Shown here piece by piece: positions 7,333 to 12,800 of a stretch of DNA of 12,800 nt. Source of the stretch: Alphaproteobacteria bacterium (GTDB lineage: Bacteria; Pseudomonadota; Alphaproteobacteria; Sphingomonadales; Sphingomonadaceae); assembly GCA_018828205.1 (NCBI GenBank), contig JAHJWA010000133.1, positions 1-12,800 on the forward strand, given 5' to 3'. A program made the position numbers and the translations under genes. Positions within the stretch are counted from its first letter, which is position 1. Every line of letters begins with the position of its first letter. Below the pieces are notes generated by a model that saw nothing but the letters and a program-made list of their open reading frames with translations, was not told where the DNA came from and did not search any database.

Positions 7333-8081
7333 GGGGGCTGCTGCTCCTGCTGTTCGCCATCATGCTCTCGGGCCAGCGCGATCCGATCCTCGTCCCCGAA
7401 GTCTCTCAGCACGAGGTCCAGGTGCGCCAGGGCTTCACCGGCACCGAATTGCTGCTGTTCGGGGCGATCATCGACCCCGCCGGGCGCGGCATGGGTGGCC
7501 AATACGATATCGTGGTGGTGCTCAAGGGTCCGCCCGAACCCATCCGGCTGCGCGAAAAGGGACGCCTTGCAGGCGTCTGGGTCAATGCCGAGAACACCGA
7601 TTTCCGGTCGGTGCCGTCGTTTTTCGCGGTCGCTTCCTCGCGACCGGTCGAGGAAATCGTCGATCAGAAGACCGCCGCGATCTACGAATTCGGGACCGAC
7701 TATATCCAGCTTTCGCCCACCGGCATCATCGACCCGGAGGAACAGGCGCGCTTCACCGCGGGACTGGTCGATCTGAAGACCCGGCAGGACCTTTATCAGG
7801 AGCTGGTCGGGGGCGTCGAACTGCGCGAACAGGTGCTCTATCAGGCGCGCATTTCGCTGCCCTCCAACGTCAGCACGGGGATCTACACCGCCGAGACCTT
7901 CGCGGTCAGCGATGGCCGCGTCCTCGCCTCCGCGATGGCCGAAGTCGCGGTGCGCAAGGTGGGGTTCGAGCGTTTTATCGAGAATTCGGCCAATGAATGG
8001 GGCCTCTATTACGGGCTCGCCGCGGTGCTGCTCTCGATCGGGATGGGCTGGGCCGCGGGGCGTTTCTACGCGATGATCTAA
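7329..8081 (+). CDS. TIGR02186 family membrane-anchored protein
   Basis: This 250-residue protein has an N-terminal signal sequence (RGLLLLLFAIMLSG) and a C-terminal membrane helix (about 224-249, WGLYYGLAAVLLSIGMGW) with a short tail. The periplasmic middle contains the conserved-looking FTGTELLLFGAI, YDIVVVLKGPPEP, GVWVNAEN and SNVSTGIYTAET stretches. This architecture and sequence fit TIGR02186 (PF09608), a family named for alphaproteobacterial transmembrane proteins of unknown function. Start: GTG at 7329 overlaps the permease stop by 4 bp and gives a complete signal peptide. No ribosome binding site is evident, which fits translational coupling. It probably assists or regulates the TauE/SafE permease on the periplasmic side; that is inference from the pairing. 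The membrane-bound beta-rich domain could bind substrate. Confidence 0.87.
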   Translation: MRGLLLLLFAIMLSGQRDPILVPEVSQHEVQVRQGFTGTELLLFGAIIDPAGRGMGGQYDIVVVLKGPPEPIRLREKGRLAGVWVNAENTDFRSVPSFFAVASSRPVEEIVDQKTAAIYEFGTDYIQLSPTGIIDPEEQARFTAGLVDLKTRQDLYQELVGGVELREQVLYQARISLPSNVSTGIYTAETFAVSDGRVLASAMAEVAVRKVGFERFIENSANEWGLYYGLAAVLLSIGMGWAAGRFYAMI

Positions 8082-8132
8082 GAGGATTTTCCGGCGCTTG
8101 TATCCGCGCGCGCGGACCGGTCGTTACCACAT

Positions 8133-8161
8133 TTTAACCGCCAGTGCTTAGGCCATATTAT
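8133..8161 (+). promoter_or_regulatory. Candidate sigma-70 promoter for the HerA-like ATPase
   Basis: In a 105-bp gap that is AT-rich for this genome, TTTAAC (8133-8138) and TATTAT (8156-8161) are spaced 17 bp apart. The -10 matches TATAAT at 5 of 6 positions; the -35 is weak. Transcription would begin about 20 bp before the ATG at 8187. A partial CtrA-like half-site (TTAACC, 8134-8139) overlaps the -35. Confidence 0.45.
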
Positions 8162-8186
8162 ACAACAGCCGAGCAGCGGAAGCTTA

Positions 8187-10283
8187 ATGACCGATATGTC
8201 CAACCATAATTTCCGCACTCCCGGTTACGCCGACGATGGCGAGCCGGAACTGCCCCAGCGCAACGCGCTGCGCGACCGGATTCGGCGCGGCGGGGCCGCT
8301 CCCGCTCCCGCCCCCTCTCCCGCACCGCAGGATGCCCGACCGCGGTCCGCCGCACCCGCCGAACGCCCGGCTCCGCAGCGCGAGGCCCCCGCGCAGCAGG
8401 CACCGCGTCCCTCGATCATGCGGCAGCCCGCGCCCTCTCCTGCCAGCGCGCAGGAACGGGCGCCGGGCCGAGAGCACGCGCTGCGCCGTCCGGCAGCCGA
8501 GCGCCCGGCATCCGATCCGGTACCGGGTCCGGCGCCGGATCGGGCCCGCGAGCGCCAGACATCGACCGAGGCGCCCCGACCGCGTCCCGCGGCCGCGCAG
8601 CCTAGGCCCGAAGAGCAGAGGGACGTTCCCCAGGCGGAACGCCGCGGCGGGGGCAGCGGCGGTTCGGGCGGAAACGAGCTCGACAACGCCGTTCTGCCGA
8701 TCGGTCAGGTGCTCGAGATCGCCGGCTCGGGATCGCGCATCGCGATCGATCTGCAGCGGCTGACCGAGTGCATGCAGGACGAGGACCCGGCGATCGCGAT
8801 GGCGGGCCAGGTCGGCAGCCAGATCAAGATCCGCGTCGGCGACGGCTGGCTGCTCGCCAATGTCCGCAACCAGAAGCAGGACCGCCAGGTCAGCGGCTCG
8901 GTGATCGCGAATATCGATTTCCTCGGCGAAGGCGCCGAAGAGCGGCTCACCGGCAAGCTCCACAGCTTCAAGCGCGGCGTCACCCGCTATCCGGTGCCGG
9001 GGGCGAAAATCTATCCCGCCACGACCGAGGATCTCAAGCAGGTCTATGCCAGCGATGGCCGCAGCGCGATCACCATCGGCAAGGTCTACCCGACCAAGGA
9101 TATCCGCGCGGGGCTCTATGTCGACGCCATGCTGGGCAAGCATTTCGCGCTGCTGGGTTCGACCGGCACCGGCAAATCGACCAGCGCGGCGCTGATCCTC
9201 CACCGGATCTGCGAGGCGGCGCCCGAGGGCCATATCGTCATGATCGATCCGCATGGCGAATATGCCGCGGCCTTCCGCCAGACCGGCGTGATCCTTGATG
9301 TGTCGAACCTGCAGATGCCCTATTGGCTGATGAATTTCGAAGAGCATTGCGAGGTGCTGCTCACCAGCGCGGGCAACGAGCGGCAGATCGATGCCGACAT
9401 TCTCGCCCGCTGCCTGCTGCAGGCGCGCGGCAAGAGCCGGCTGGCCGAGCAGATGGGCAAGATCACCGTGGATTCGCCGATCCCCTATCTGCTGTCCGAT
9501 CTGTCGACGGCGTTGCAGGACGCGATGGGCCGGCTCGACAAGGCGACCAATTCGGCGCCCTATGTGCGGATCAAGAACAAGCTCGACGAGATCAAATCCG
9601 ATCCGCGCTACCAGTTCATGTTCTCGGGCATGCTGGTCGCCGACACCATGGCGGACTTCATCTGCAAGATCTTCCGCATGCCCGGAGACGGCAAGCCGAT
9701 CTCGATCATCGACGTCTCGGGCGTGCCATCCGACATCACCGCGACGGTGGTGGCGGTGCTCAGCCGGCTGGTGTTCGATTTTGCGATCTGGGGCCGCGGG
9801 GAGAAGACCCGCCCGGTGCTGCTGGTCTGCGAGGAAGCGCATCGCTACGTCCCCAACGAGAAGAACGCCGACGGATCGAGCGTGGGCCGCGTGCTCAGCC
9901 GGATCGCCAAGGAGGGGCGCAAATACGGGATCAGCCTGGGGCTGATCACCCAGCGCCCCTCCGACCTGGCCGAAGGCGTGCTATCGCAATGCGGCACGAT
10001 CATCGCGATGCGGCTCAACAACGACCGCGACCAGGCATTTGTGAAAGCCGCGATGCCCGAGGGCGCGCGCGGCTTCCTTGATGCGATCCCGGCGCTGCGC
10101 AACCGCGAATGCATCATCTGCGGCGAGGGCGTCGCGATCCCGATCCGGGTGCGCTTCGACAATCTGGAGGAATCCAAGCGCCCGGCCTCGGACGATCCCA
10201 GCTTCGTCGAATTGTGGAACAGCAGCGGCGGCGACGAGGAAGCGGTCGAGCGCGTCGTCCAGCGCTGGCGCTCGCAGGGGTAA
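8187..10283 (+). CDS. HerA/DUF87-like hexameric ATPase with disordered N-terminal tail
   Basis: This 698-residue cytoplasmic protein belongs to the HerA-FtsK P-loop superfamily. Residues about 30-160 are extremely rich in Pro, Ala, Arg and Gln, with a Gly/Ser-rich patch, and are probably disordered. A beta-rich HAS-barrel-like segment follows (about 165-300, with PIGQVLEIAGSGSRIAIDL and GSQIKIRVGDGWLLANV). The motor then shows Walker A GSTGTGKST (324-332, Lys330), a MIDPHGEY strand, CEEAHR (548-553, the HerA-type Walker B with catalytic acids) and the LITQRPSDL sensor motif (586-594). The C-terminal RNRECIICGEGV and IPIRVRFDNL resemble HerA C-terminal elements. HerA ATPases translocate DNA, usually with NurA nuclease or SIR2-type partners. 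No nuclease or defence gene is adjacent, so the role is open. The ATG at 8187 has GCGGA about 6 nt upstream; a second ATG at 8196 is possible. It is apparently monocistronic. Confidence 0.88.
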   Translation: MTDMSNHNFRTPGYADDGEPELPQRNALRDRIRRGGAAPAPAPSPAPQDARPRSAAPAERPAPQREAPAQQAPRPSIMRQPAPSPASAQERAPGREHALRRPAAERPASDPVPGPAPDRARERQTSTEAPRPRPAAAQPRPEEQRDVPQAERRGGGSGGSGGNELDNAVLPIGQVLEIAGSGSRIAIDLQRLTECMQDEDPAIAMAGQVGSQIKIRVGDGWLLANVRNQKQDRQVSGSVIANIDFLGEGAEERLTGKLHSFKRGVTRYPVPGAKIYPATTEDLKQVYASDGRSAITIGKVYPTKDIRAGLYVDAMLGKHFALLGSTGTGKSTSAALILHRICEAAPEGHIVMIDPHGEYAAAFRQTGVILDVSNLQMPYWLMNFEEHCEVLLTSAGNERQIDADILARCLLQARGKSRLAEQMGKITVDSPIPYLLSDLSTALQDAMGRLDKATNSAPYVRIKNKLDEIKSDPRYQFMFSGMLVADTMADFICKIFRMPGDGKPISIIDVSGVPSDITATVVAVLSRLVFDFAIWGRGEKTRPVLLVCEEAHRYVPNEKNADGSSVGRVLSRIAKEGRKYGISLGLITQRPSDLAEGVLSQCGTIIAMRLNNDRDQAFVKAAMPEGARGFLDAIPALRNRECIICGEGVAIPIRVRFDNLEESKRPASDDPSFVELWNSSGGDEEAVERVVQRWRSQG

Positions 10284-10291
10284 GTTCAGGC

Positions 10292-11023
10292 CTAAGTCCC
10301 GCGGGTATCGCCGAACAGGTGGATATGCAGCCGGTCGCTCATCCGGAAGCCGTGCTCGAGGCATAGCGGCACCAGCCAACGCTCGCGGCTGCGCAGGGTC
10401 GCGCTGTCGGTGCCCTCGGGCATCAGGAAGACCCGCGCGGGCGGGATCGCATGGGCCCGGACCAGCGCCGCCGCCTCGGCGACGTCCTCGGGCCCGGCCA
10501 CGACGAATTTGAACCACGCGCGCGGATCGCCGGCATAGGCGTGAAGCCGCTCGGAGATCAGCGCGAGTTCGGGCGGGTTGCCGCTGTGCGAAAGCTTGGG
10601 GCTGACATTGTATTGGTCGATGCGGATGTCGAGTCGCGGCGGCGCCCTGGTGGTGCCGTTGGTCTCGATCTCCACCGTGATGTCGGGCAGCAGCTCGAGC
10701 AGTTCGGCGAGCGCGCCGGCCTGCAGCAGCGGCTCGCCGCCGGTCACCACCAGCCGCTTCTGCCCGTGCTCCGCGATCAGCCCGGCCACTTCGGCGACGG
10801 GCAGGGCGACCTGATTGGCGCGGCGGTCGTGGGTCTCCCCCGAGCGGTGCGGGCGCTCGTCGCCGGTGAAGTGCCAGGTGTAGGCGGTGTCGCACCAGAC
10901 GCAGGCGAGGTTGCAGCGCGACAGCCGCAGGAAGGCGACCGGCATGCCGGCGGAGGGGCCTTCGCCCTGGACCGAGGCGAAGATCTCGGGCTCGCCGGGG
11001 CTCTGGGTGGCCAGGGTCAGCAT
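10292..11023 (-). CDS. queE: 7-carboxy-7-deazaguanine synthase (radical SAM)
   Basis: This 243-residue enzyme converts 6-carboxy-5,6,7,8-tetrahydropterin to 7-carboxy-7-deazaguanine, the ring-contraction step toward preQ0 and queuosine in tRNA. Seen in sequence: EIFASVQGEGPSAG (13-26), the radical SAM cluster cysteines C37, C41 and C44 in RCNLACVWCDT (QueE-type CxxxCxxC), VVTGGEPLLQ for SAM binding, and ETNGT. SPKLSHSGN further on is typical of QueE. The ATG at 11023-11021 begins at the family's usual N-terminus and has AGGA about 8 nt upstream. The frame stays open upstream to 11254 through tandem repeats, but that extension has no homology to QueE. No other queuosine gene is in the window. 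It is tail-to-tail with the HerA-like gene, the stop codons being 8 bp apart. Confidence 0.95.
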   Translation of the reverse strand: MLTLATQSPGEPEIFASVQGEGPSAGMPVAFLRLSRCNLACVWCDTAYTWHFTGDERPHRSGETHDRRANQVALPVAEVAGLIAEHGQKRLVVTGGEPLLQAGALAELLELLPDITVEIETNGTTRAPPRLDIRIDQYNVSPKLSHSGNPPELALISERLHAYAGDPRAWFKFVVAGPEDVAEAAALVRAHAIPPARVFLMPEGTDSATLRSRERWLVPLCLEHGFRMSDRLHIHLFGDTRGT

Positions 11024-11078
11024 GGTGCCTGTCCTGCAAGTGTTGACACATCTGACACCGACGCGCGGAATTGCGCGC

Positions 11079-11162
11079 AAAGCGTCACCTTGCCCGGGAA
11101 AAGCGTAACCTTGCGGTGCAAAAGCCTCGCCCTGCGGCGCCAAGGCGACACTTCGCACCGGC
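11079..11162. repeat. 21-bp tandem repeats, three to four copies, upstream of queE
   Basis: Three consecutive units of exactly 21 bp begin at 11079, 11100 and 11121. They start AAAGCGTCACCTTGC, AAAGCGTAACCTTGC and AAAGCCTCGCCCTGC, and the last six bases of each vary. A fourth, more diverged unit starts at 11142 (AAGGCGACACTTCGC). With flanking bases, the first unit (GCAAAGCGTCACCTTGC, 11077-11093) is close to palindromic: GCAA and TTGC ends, with 13 of 17 positions self-complementary or central. In the queE frame, the repeats encode heptapeptides APQGEAF, APQGYAF and PGQGDAL, but this lies upstream of the likely start. Confidence 0.85.
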
Positions 11163-11193
11163 CATCCGCAACGCCGCGCAGAACTGTCGCCTT
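11142..11193. repeat. Inverted repeat AAGGCGACA / TGTCGCCTT
   Basis: AAGGCGACA (11142-11150) is perfectly inverted at TGTCGCCTT (11185-11193), 34 bp apart. The left arm is the fourth unit of the 21-bp array. The right arm, read on the other strand, is GCAAGGCGACAGTTCTGC (11181-11198 region), another relative of the repeat. It may be a pair of operator sites or a long-looped hairpin. Confidence 0.65.
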
Positions 11194-11297
11194 GCGAGCG
11201 GGGCGTGGACCGGGGCGGGGCATTGGAGACTGCATCGGATCGCCCATGGCACACTCGCGCCGTGTAGGAAAACGGATCCCGCCTCGCCAGGCCCGAA

Positions 11298-12800
11298 CTA
11301 GCCCAGCCGCGCCAGCGCCGCCTCCAGCCGCTCGACCTCGGCGCTGTGATGCGCCAGATCGGCGCGCGCCTTCTCGACCGCCTCGGGCTTGGCGCGCTCG
11401 ACGAAGCTGGCGTTGCCCAGCCGGCCCGAAAGCGATCCCGCCTCCTTGCGGCTGACCACCAGCGCCTTCTCGAGCCGCGCCTTCTCCGCGGCGATATCGA
11501 TCACGCCCTCGAGCGGGATGACGAAGCCGTCCTCGCCCGCGGCGATCTGCATCGCGGGGCCCGCGGGTGCTTCGGCGAAATGCACCGGGGTCAGCCGCGC
11601 CAGCCGCTCGATCGCCGCGGCGTTGCCCTGGGTCACGGTCCTCGCCAGCGCGCTCGGCGCGGCGCAATAGGCGGCCAGTCTGGCGCCGGGCGCGATGCCG
11701 AGCTCGTTCTTGGCCGCGCGCAAGGCGCCGGTCAGCGCGATCAGCCAGTCGATCTCGGCCTTGGCCGCGGCATCGACCTCGGCCTCGGGTTCGGGCCAGC
11801 GCGCGGTGATCAGCGGATGGTCGGGCCGCTCGCCCTGCTTGCTCCACAGCTCCTCGGTGATGAACGGCATGAAAGGGTGGAGCATGACCAGGATCTGGTC
11901 GAGCGCCCAGCCGGCGACCGCCCTGGTCTCCGCGTCGATCTCGGCCCCCGAAGCAGGCTTGATCAGCTCCAGATACCAGTCGCAGAAGCGGTCCCAGACG
12001 AAGTGATAGATCGTGTTGGCGGCGGCATCGAAGCGCAGCTCGGCGAGCGCGCGGTCGAGCGCGATCTGCGTCTCCACGACCTCGCCGATGATCCATTTGT
12101 TGACCGCCAGGCTGGCCCCGGGCGCGGCGATCTGCGTGCTCGCGCCGATGCCATTGGCCTGGCAGAAGCGGGTCGCGTTCCACAGCTTGGTCGCGAAATT
12201 GCGGTAACCCTCGACGCGGCGGTCATCCATCTTGATGTCGCGGCCCTGGCTTTCCATCGCCGCCATGAAGAAGCGCAAGGCGTCGGCGCCATAGCGCTCG
12301 ATCAGCCCCAGCGGATCGACCACATTGCCCTTGGACTTGGACATCTTCTGCCCGTCGGCGGCGCGCACCAGCCCGTGGAGATAGAGCCTGGGCCAGGGGT
12401 TCTGCCCGGTCAGATGCCGCCCCATCATCATCATCCGCGCATCCCAGAAGAACAGGATGTCGAAGCCCGAGACCAGCAGGTCGTTGGGGTAGTGTTTGGC
12501 GAGCAGGCTTTGATCCTCCCCTGCAAGGGGAAGGGGACCGCCGGGCCTCTGGCCCGGTGGTGGAGGGGCGTCCCCGATCGCGGAGGGCGACACCCCTCCG
12601 TCAGCCGCTGTCGCGGCTGCCACCTCCCCTTGCAGGGGAGGATCTTCGGGCCAGCCGAGCGTGGCGAAGGGCCACAGCGCGCTGGAGAACCAGGTGTCGA
12701 GCACGTCCTCGTCGCGGGTCAGTTCGACGCCGTCGCCCGCCTGCGCGCGCGCTTCGGCTTCGGTCAGCGCGACATAGGCCTTGCCGTCCGCATCGTACCA
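11298..12800 (-). CDS. valS: Valine--tRNA ligase, C-terminal 500 residues (5' end outside window)
   Basis: This class I aminoacyl-tRNA synthetase charges tRNA-Val. The visible part starts at the end of the editing/connective region (EDVLDTWFSSALWPF) and returns to the catalytic core (NDLLVSGFDILFFWDARMMMMG). It carries the KMSKS loop as QKMSKSKGN (KMSKS at 12333-12347). Then comes the anticodon-binding helical domain (KLWNATRF, NKWIIGEV, HPFMPFITEELW). It ends with the coiled-coil tRNA-binding arm (AAEKARLEKAL to ERLEAALARLG), usual for ValS. The HIGH motif lies beyond the window. Between GWPE and LLAKHYPND there are about 43 extra residues (PPLQGEVAAATAA... to ...PLPLAGED), encoded by a palindromic repeat (12512-12644). 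The reading frame is kept, so the enzyme is probably functional with a surface insertion. The gene is essential in bacteria, which supports this. Confidence 0.96.
   Translation of the reverse strand, partial: WYDADGKAYVALTEAEARAQAGDGVELTRDEDVLDTWFSSALWPFATLGWPEDPPLQGEVAAATAADGGVSPSAIGDAPPPPGQRPGGPLPLAGEDQSLLAKHYPNDLLVSGFDILFFWDARMMMMGRHLTGQNPWPRLYLHGLVRAADGQKMSKSKGNVVDPLGLIERYGADALRFFMAAMESQGRDIKMDDRRVEGYRNFATKLWNATRFCQANGIGASTQIAAPGASLAVNKWIIGEVVETQIALDRALAELRFDAAANTIYHFVWDRFCDWYLELIKPASGAEIDAETRAVAGWALDQILVMLHPFMPFITEELWSKQGERPDHPLITARWPEPEAEVDAAAKAEIDWLIALTGALRAAKNELGIAPGARLAAYCAAPSALARTVTQGNAAAIERLARLTPVHFAEAPAGPAMQIAAGEDGFVIPLEGVIDIAAEKARLEKALVVSRKEAGSLSGRLGNASFVERAKPEAVEKARADLAHHSAEVERLEAALARLG
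12512..12644. repeat. Palindromic interspersed element inserted in frame in valS
   Basis: The element is 133 bp and bounded by perfect 20-bp inverted termini (12512-12531 and 12625-12644; GATCCTCCCCTG at the left, CAGGGGAGGATC at the right). Inside are further short palindromes: CCGGGCC/GGCCCGG (12541-12557), GGAGGG/CCCTCC around 12582-12599, and CAGCCG/CGGCTG (12602-12619). Each terminus also contains its own small hairpin (CCCCTGCAAGGGG). GATC occurs at both ends; counting one GATC as the original site, the net insertion is 129 bp, exactly 43 codons. It resembles repeats I recall as common in intergenic regions of sphingomonads; copy number here is unchecked. It encodes no protein of its own. 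Confidence 0.85.

Larger units (their letters stand above)
11024..11297. other. Intergenic region between valS and queE, holding tandem and inverted repeats
   Basis: This 274-bp gap separates the valS stop from the queE start. Its middle carries 21-bp tandem repeats (see separate entry), and 11142-11193 contains an inverted repeat. Near queE, TTGACACATCTGACACC (11043-11059) contains two direct TGACAC units and could be an operator. I see no clear -10 element for queE, no T-tract terminator after valS and no supported small gene. Confidence 0.6.

Noticed and set aside
8123..8138. CtrA box upstream of the HerA-like gene
   Set aside because: One half-site TTAAC is present, but the other half is GTTA or TTAC at the wrong spacing; it does not meet the TTAA-N7-TTAA pattern.
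8184..9842. A 552-codon open frame antisense to the HerA-like gene
   Set aside because: Long antisense frames are expected at this GC content. The + strand carries Walker A, Walker B and other HerA motifs, while the antisense product resembles nothing I know.
11079..11162. CRISPR-like array upstream of queE
   Set aside because: The 21-bp units are contiguous with no unique spacers of 30 bp or so, there are only three or four copies, and there are no cas genes.
12512..12644. valS as a pseudogene disrupted by a repeat
   Set aside because: The frame is intact through the element, and both the KMSKS loop and the C-terminal domains follow without stops. The gene is normally essential.

Overview
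The window is GC-rich and densely coded. Its gene content suggests an alphaproteobacterium of the Sphingomonadales, probably a sphingomonad or Erythrobacteraceae. Pointers are a TIGR02001/TorF-type putative porin, a TauE/SafE permease paired with a TIGR02186 (alphaproteobacterial) membrane protein, an NfrB-like glycosyltransferase with a short beta-barrel partner, and a roughly 130-bp palindromic repeat of a kind I recall from sphingomonad genomes. The taxonomic call is inference from gene families; there is no rRNA here.

Layout. (1) Bases 1-354 hold the 3' end of a DUF885 peptidase-like gene on the + strand. Its first ~63 bases instead encode, on the - strand, a convincing C-terminal piece of an ExbD/TolR protein, so there is an abrupt junction at about 60-66. 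(2) On the - strand lies a two-gene unit: a PPP-type metallophosphatase (1741-2547) overlaps by 4 bp with UDP-glucose 6-dehydrogenase ugd (434-1744). (3) Divergent from it is a small outer-membrane porin-like protein (2824-3591) with a clear rho-independent terminator. (4) A + strand pair follows: an NfrB-like membrane glycosyltransferase (3844-5247) and an outer-membrane/NfrA-C-like protein (5244-6377), overlapping by 4 bp. (5) Next is another + strand overlapping pair: a TauE/SafE permease (6424-7332) and a TIGR02186 protein with a GTG start (7329-8081). (6) A HerA/DUF87-like ATPase with a long Pro/Ala/Arg-rich N-terminal tail (8187-10283) has its own candidate promoter. (7) On the - strand are queE (10292-11023) and, upstream of it, the 3' two-thirds or so of valS (11298-12800, running off the window).

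How the genes relate. Several genes concern the cell envelope: UDP-glucuronate supply (ugd), a membrane glycosyltransferase with an outer-membrane partner, a porin and a permease. The three 4-bp start/stop overlaps suggest translational coupling within each pair. queE (7-deazaguanine/queuosine synthesis) and valS both serve translation.

The most unusual structures are the palindromic element inserted in frame in the valS catalytic core, an exact 21-bp-period tandem repeat of near-palindromic units upstream of queE, and the ExbD/DUF885 junction at the left edge. I see no CRISPR array, transposase, prophage, tRNA or rRNA.
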